From Candidatus Nomurabacteria bacterium (lineage in GTDB: Bacteria; Patescibacteriota; Saccharimonadia; Saccharimonadales; UBA7683), in the NCBI GenBank assembly GCA_020631865.1, contig JACKGS010000002.1, forward strand, positions 62,001-126,000: 64,000 nucleotides of DNA, written 5' to 3'. Of the stretch, positions 60,417 through 64,000 are shown one piece after another. The notes under the pieces are model-generated. The model saw only the letters and a list, made by a program, of their open reading frames with translations, did no database searches and was not told where the DNA came from. Made by a program: the position numbers and the translations under genes. Within the stretch, counting starts at the first letter, position 1, and every line of letters begins with the position of its first letter.

Positions 60417-60641
60417 ATGGCTGGAACTAAAGCTGGTGGCGCAAAAGCTGCTTTAACAAATAAATCAAAGTACGGAAGTGACTTTTATGCATCTATTGGT
60501 GCAAAAGGTGGCAAAAAAGGTAAAACTGGTGGTTTTGCTAGTGACAAAAAGGGTGCTGACGGCCTAAGTGGTCGTGAACGCGCAAGACTTGCTGGTGCTA
60601 AAGGCGGTCGAATTTCTCGACGCGTTAAAACTAGCAAATAG
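60417..60641 (+). CDS. KGG-repeat (Con-10/GsiB-like) stress protein
   Basis: The 74-residue, Gly/Lys-rich protein has SIGAKGGKKG and LAGAKGGRISRR. KGG motifs of this type define small hydrophilic stress proteins induced by desiccation or starvation in other bacteria. It has an excellent AGGAGGT ribosome binding site 6 bases before ATG, suggesting high expression, and a leader hairpin that may control it. A DNA- or RNA-binding role for the basic tail cannot be excluded. Confidence 0.8.
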   Translation: MAGTKAGGAKAALTNKSKYGSDFYASIGAKGGKKGKTGGFASDKKGADGLSGRERARLAGAKGGRISRRVKTSK

Positions 60642-60657
60642 AGTTACATATTGTATC

Positions 60658-60692
60658 CAAGAAAAGGGCGTTAAATACGCTCTTTTCTTTTT
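60658..60692. terminator. Terminator between the KGG gene and the convergent metallopeptidase
   Basis: AAGAAAAGGGCG-TTAAATA-CGCTCTTTTCTT plus TTT. The stem is usable in both directions. Confidence 0.85.
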
Positions 60693-61179
60693 AACTAGTT
60701 AACTTTAGTCGGTAGTGTCGGGTCTGTTGATTATATGGAACCTTCCAGGTTTGATGACAATTAAAACACTTAAATATTGATTCATCGGTTTCAAAAGATA
60801 CGTTTTTACAAGTCGGGCATGTGCTACGAATATGCAGCCAATTTCTGTAGCTATCTAGGCACTGTTCAATCAACTCATCTTTAATTTCGAGAGAGTAGTC
60901 TTTGGCAATTAGCCTAGCTTTTTGCCATGCCTCAGCCTCTAAGGTAATTAGCTCTATGCTGGACGTGTAATTCTTATGGCCACAAAGTGCATGTCCAATT
61001 TCATGAATCAGCTTCATAAAACCATCATATTTAACTAGCAGTTTTTTATTAAAATAGATGGTTTGATCTTTAGCGCTCCAATAAAATACCTTAGATTCGG
61101 CAAATTTAAAGTCCGGAAAGTCTAGCCTTACTTGTTCAATGCTTGGTAAGCTTTGCTTTTGCATAATAATAACATCCAT
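60691..61179 (-). CDS. Small zinc metallopeptidase-like protein with C-terminal zinc ribbon
   Basis: MKLIHEIGHALCGHKN carries HExxH, and ELITLEAEAWQKARLIA supplies the downstream Glu. This resembles the ImmA/IrrE peptidase family, which cleaves repressors, but is short (162 aa). A zinc ribbon (CPTC ... CFNC) follows near the C-terminus and may bind nucleic acid or protein. Its first 44 bases overlap the ROK kinase gene; ATG 61164 is an alternative start. No partner repressor gene is adjacent. Confidence 0.72.
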   Translation of the reverse strand: MDVIIMQKQSLPSIEQVRLDFPDFKFAESKVFYWSAKDQTIYFNKKLLVKYDGFMKLIHEIGHALCGHKNYTSSIELITLEAEAWQKARLIAKDYSLEIKDELIEQCLDSYRNWLHIRSTCPTCKNVSFETDESIFKCFNCHQTWKVPYNQQTRHYRLKLTS

Positions 61180-61960
61180 AAATTACAGACTCTTCGGCTA
61201 GTTTCGGAGTAAATAGCTTTTGAGGTAGAACTATATTGTCATGCAGATATTGTCTTGAGGTATACGGCTCAATAAAGTCACGGAATTTATCTATATATTG
61301 ACCAAGGCCACCGCCAAAAATGATTGCATCAACTTGAAAAGTTGCACATATCATACTAACGCCAAGGCCAATGTAGTCGGAAAACTCTTTCCATATAGCT
61401 GGATCGTTGACGTCGACTGCCTTGGTGTCATATTTTTTATAAAAGGCCTTGCCAGATGCAAATTCTTCCCATACTAATACTTTGGTTTTATGAAGCATCG
61501 GAACTTTACCCACCTCAGAGTCAATCATTTGCTCTGATAATTTGCCGTTCACTAGTAGCGCTCCGCCAATGCCGGTGCTTATTGTGATGTAGAATACACG
61601 CTTGTATTCGGTGCTTATTTGCTTGACTTCTGCTAAGCCACCTAATTTGCTGTCATTTTCTATTACAATATTGCGTACATTAAGCGCCTTCTTTGCGTCA
61701 TTTAAAATTGGAATATCTCGCCACTGTAGATTACCAAAAGAGTAAGCCACTCCCGAATTTCTATCTATTCTTCCCGGTACGGAAATACAAGCAATTTTAC
61801 ATTTACTGGACTCTAATTTATCGGCATGAAACTTTAGATCATTTAGAAATGTTTCGTAGTTAGGGCTTGTATCAAAGCGAACCTCATTAAGTAATTTACC
61901 GCTTTCAGTGAATACTGCCATTAATGTTTTTGTTCCTCCGATATCTACCCCAATAATCAT
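61136..61960 (-). CDS. ROK-family sugar kinase
   Basis: MIIGVDIGGTKTLMAVF is the phosphate-1 loop, ISVPGRIDRNSG and IVIENDSKLGGLAE form the sugar site with the catalytic Asp (END), and FYITISTGIGGALLVNG is phosphate-2. The usual ROK zinc motif CxCGxxGCxE is absent; instead the segment reads EVGKVPMLHKTKVLVWEEFASG. It is 274 residues and probably phosphorylates glucose or an N-acetylated hexosamine. The missing zinc site makes it a divergent member. Confidence 0.85.
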   Translation of the reverse strand: MIIGVDIGGTKTLMAVFTESGKLLNEVRFDTSPNYETFLNDLKFHADKLESSKCKIACISVPGRIDRNSGVAYSFGNLQWRDIPILNDAKKALNVRNIVIENDSKLGGLAEVKQISTEYKRVFYITISTGIGGALLVNGKLSEQMIDSEVGKVPMLHKTKVLVWEEFASGKAFYKKYDTKAVDVNDPAIWKEFSDYIGLGVSMICATFQVDAIIFGGGLGQYIDKFRDFIEPYTSRQYLHDNIVLPQKLFTPKLAEESVIYGCYYYAKAKLTKH

Positions 61961-62055
61961 GCTTATATTGTAGCATTAAGAAATGCGATTAATAAACTGC
62001 TTATCTTTGCACTTTTATAATTGTTCAGATAAGCTGTATCTATACGGAGGATTTT

Positions 62056-62475
62056 ATGGAGCAGAGTGGAAATACTATACAAAGATTCAGTGGATTAATA
62101 CGGTTAGCGGTGTTTATAATTTTTGTTTTAGCGCTATTAATTTTAACAATAAGATGGATATCAAATAGGCGAGCTACTCAAAGGGCAGAGCAGGCTGTCA
62201 AGACGGCCGTAAAGCCTGATGAGGCACAAAAATCTAAAGAAGATGGTGATCAAAAATCTGGTGTTGCAGAAAAGTCTCAGCCAGATAATTCTCCGGTAGA
62301 AGTTACTATTCCAAGCGGAATATCCGAAGAGTCTGAAGTAGATGACAAGAGTAGTGCGACTAGTGTTCCTAATGCTGGCATTGAAGATGTTGTTATGCCT
62401 ACGTTTATGATTTCGATAATTGTGTACCTATTTGTATTAAATTCAAATCTAAAGAAGACTGTAAACCAATTTTAG
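62056..62475 (+). CDS. Membrane protein with N-terminal anchor and LPxTG-like end, unknown
   Basis: It has a helix at residues 17-38, a 75-residue charged, disordered linker rich in Lys/Asp/Ser/Glu and then VPNAGIEDVV, a second helix (residues 112-130) and a basic end NLKKT. VPNAG before a helix and basic tail looks like a degenerate sortase signal (compare RLPNTG in the surface protein at 44991), but the Thr is replaced, so sorting is doubtful. The ribosome binding site GGAGG is strong. No family recognised. Confidence 0.6.
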   Translation: MEQSGNTIQRFSGLIRLAVFIIFVLALLILTIRWISNRRATQRAEQAVKTAVKPDEAQKSKEDGDQKSGVAEKSQPDNSPVEVTIPSGISEESEVDDKSSATSVPNAGIEDVVMPTFMISIIVYLFVLNSNLKKTVNQF

Positions 62476-62484
62476 GTTATAATT

Positions 62485-62514
62485 TTGACTTATTGCTACC
62501 AGATGAGGTACAAT
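62485..62514 (+). promoter_or_regulatory. Promoter of rpsA
   Basis: TTGACT (62485-62490), 18 bases, TACAAT (62509-62514). Confidence 0.7.
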
Positions 62515-62572
62515 ATATTTAATCTTATGGCACTAGCCTCAAGAAATATTTTTTGGAAGGAGTTTTGTTTAG

Positions 62573-63628
62573 ATGGCAAAACAAACTATAACTATGGACG
62601 ATCTTTTAGGAGACGTTCAATATAAACAGCTAGCAACCGGCGAGGTTGTTGAAGCTACGGTGTTAAATGTAAAGAAGCACGAAATCTGGTTAGACCTTGG
62701 TCTCAACGGTATTGGTATGGTACCTCGCAGAGAGATCGGTTTTGGCCAACAGTTCAATATTGGCGACAAAGTTGTCGCTAGTGTTGTCGAGCCAGAGATC
62801 GAAGATGGCCAGGCTTTATTGAGCTTGCGTAGAGCTGCAAAAGATCGCGGATGGGATGAGGTTAAAGCTCAGTTTGAAAAAGGTGAGACAATCGAGGTAA
62901 CAGCATATGATGCCAATAGGGGCGGAATGTTAGTTGAGCTTGAGGGTGTAAGAGGTTTTCTGCCGGTTTCTCAGCTATCAGCAGAGCATTATCCGCGTGT
63001 TGGGAGTTCTGACAAAGATGAAATTCTGCAAAAACTTAATAGCTTAATAAATAAGCCTATTAGAGTTAGAATCCTAGATGTTGACAGAAAATCTAACAAA
63101 CTAATCTTTAGCGAAAAAGAGGCTATTCGCGAAGATATGCAATCCCGATTTGAAAAGCTTTCAGTTGGAGACAAGGTGTCTGGAGTAGTAACTGGTGTTG
63201 TAGATTTCGGGGCATTCGTAAATGTAGATGGAATTGAAGGTTTGGTTCATATTTCTGAAATCTCTTGGGAAAGAGTTGAAAATCCATCTGACTACGTTAA
63301 GATTGGCGATGAGATCAATGCTCAGATAATTGCCATCGACAAAGATAGACTTTCTTTGAGCATGAAGCAGACTCAGGAAGATCCATGGGCGAAAGAAGCA
63401 GAAGCGTTTAATAAAGATGATGTTATTGAAGGTACTGTTACTAGAATAACTCCTTTTGGCGCATTTATTCAGCTAAGTCCAGCCGTTGAGGCTCTGGTTC
63501 ATATTTCAGAACTTGGCGAAGGTCAGAGTGCAGATCCTGAAAAACTATTTAAGCTCAATGAAAAGAAAAAATTTAAAGTATTAGATATAGACCGCGAAAA
63601 CCGTAAAATTTCACTAAGCTTACAGTAA
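62573..63628 (+). CDS. rpsA: Ribosomal protein bS1 (four S1 domains)
   Basis: The 351-residue protein has four S1 repeats starting at about residues 18, 103, 190 and 275. Repeats 3 and 4 (VGDKVSGVVTGVVDFGAFVN and IEGTVTRITPFGAFIQL, each followed by VHISE) are the most canonical. Shorter than the six-domain E. coli S1, as usual for many phyla. S1 brings mRNA to the 30S subunit, relevant in a genome where many transcripts seem leaderless. infB follows 43 bases later. Confidence 0.92.
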   Translation: MAKQTITMDDLLGDVQYKQLATGEVVEATVLNVKKHEIWLDLGLNGIGMVPRREIGFGQQFNIGDKVVASVVEPEIEDGQALLSLRRAAKDRGWDEVKAQFEKGETIEVTAYDANRGGMLVELEGVRGFLPVSQLSAEHYPRVGSSDKDEILQKLNSLINKPIRVRILDVDRKSNKLIFSEKEAIREDMQSRFEKLSVGDKVSGVVTGVVDFGAFVNVDGIEGLVHISEISWERVENPSDYVKIGDEINAQIIAIDKDRLSLSMKQTQEDPWAKEAEAFNKDDVIEGTVTRITPFGAFIQLSPAVEALVHISELGEGQSADPEKLFKLNEKKKFKVLDIDRENRKISLSLQ

Positions 63629-63671
63629 TTTAAATAATGTAAAACTAAATCATCACGAAAGGTCGGAGATC

Positions 63672-64000
63672 ATGGAAAAAAAAGTAATAATAATTGAAAA
63701 CATGATCACCGTCGGTGATTTGGCGACCAAGCTGGATATCCCAGTGTCTAATTTAATCGGTGAATTATTCAAGAATGGAATAATGACGACCGTTAATCAA
63801 TTGATAGATTTTGATACTGCAGAGATAATCGTTTCAGAGCTTAAGTTGGAAGTTAAGCTTTCTCGAAATAATGACAATGAAGAGTCTGAGGACACTTCTC
63901 AGAAGTCGGAGCGACATACTGCCGAAACGGCAGAAGTTAGACCGCCAGTTGTAGCGGTTATGGGTCACGTTGATCATGGAAAAACAAGCTTACTCGATGC
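63672..64000 (+). CDS. infB: Translation initiation factor IF-2 (partial, N-terminal part)
   Basis: ATG 63672 (ribosome binding site AGGTCGGAG) opens the IF2_N domain (MITVGDLATKLDIPVSNLIG) with a short acidic linker. The G domain begins with PPVVAVMGHVDHGKTSLLDA (G1 P-loop), where the window ends. The N-terminal extension is very short (about 90 residues before the G domain). It follows rpsA on the same strand. Confidence 0.93.
   Translation, partial: MEKKVIIIENMITVGDLATKLDIPVSNLIGELFKNGIMTTVNQLIDFDTAEIIVSELKLEVKLSRNNDNEESEDTSQKSERHTAETAEVRPPVVAVMGHVDHGKTSLLD

Overview
This is an AT-rich bacterial chromosome window from a member of the Candidate Phyla Radiation, most probably Candidatus Saccharibacteria (TM7). 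The assignment rests on the 16S rRNA (including the TM7-like GGTCATAC variant in the 515 region), insertion-bearing 16S and 23S rRNAs, compact housekeeping genes with many overlaps, leaderless-looking promoters, a type IV pilus cluster, LPxTG-type surface proteins and MurT/GatD. UGA is used as a stop throughout, so the standard code applies. No database search was possible; names come from motifs and domain order.

Layout. 1-8.3 kb: type IV pilus operon (pilB end, pilT, pilC, pilins, pilD, minor pilins), with two genes broken by frameshifts at its end. 8.3-10.8 kb: Xer-type recombinase, uppP, ndk, tRNA-Arg. 10.87-12.68 kb: a serine-recombinase element with 130-bp near-perfect terminal inverted repeats, abutting the 3' end of tRNA-Arg(CCU). 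12.68-17.1 kb: an indel-riddled stretch containing degraded copies of genes that follow intact (methyltransferase, PH-domain protein, PpiC), a Fic-like fragment and several copies of a second, about 170-bp inverted repeat. This looks like unpolished long-read sequence, but may also record a real duplication or inversion. 17.1-19.6 kb: the clean copies. 19.6-35.2 kb: tRNAs, a glycosyltransferase, nrdR, tgt, a PfkB kinase, thrS behind a T-box leader, an alkyltransferase-like protein, miaA, murT-gatD and other genes. 35.2-39.7 kb: rpmB, a structured RNA, tRNA-Pro, a NUDIX-RNase H fusion, rnpB, the infC-rpmI-rplT operon (infC with a non-NTG start) and a ComM-like ATPase. 40.4-47 kb: a second structured RNA, a VirD4-like ATPase operon and a repeat-bearing LPNTG surface protein. 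47.2-52.2 kb: gyrB, gyrA and a PAP2-like membrane protein. 52.2-59.2 kb: rRNA region. 59.3-64 kb: small stress and metalloprotease genes, a ROK kinase, rpsA and the start of infB.

The rRNA locus is unusual. The 16S gene has its own promoter, processing stem and terminator. The 16S-23S spacer holds tRNA-Ile and tRNA-Ala plus a membrane-protein gene on the opposite strand, then a short promoter-RNA-terminator unit. The 23S gene has its own consensus promoter. 16S and 23S each carry insertions that share a 16-nt motif in inverse orientation.

Best candidates for something undescribed: the serine-recombinase/TIR unit with its mutually exclusive leader hairpins; the inverted-repeat methyltransferase/Fic locus present in both orientations; three unassigned structured RNAs at about 35.54, 40.43 and 55.15 kb; and the uncoupled rRNA locus with antisense tRNAs.
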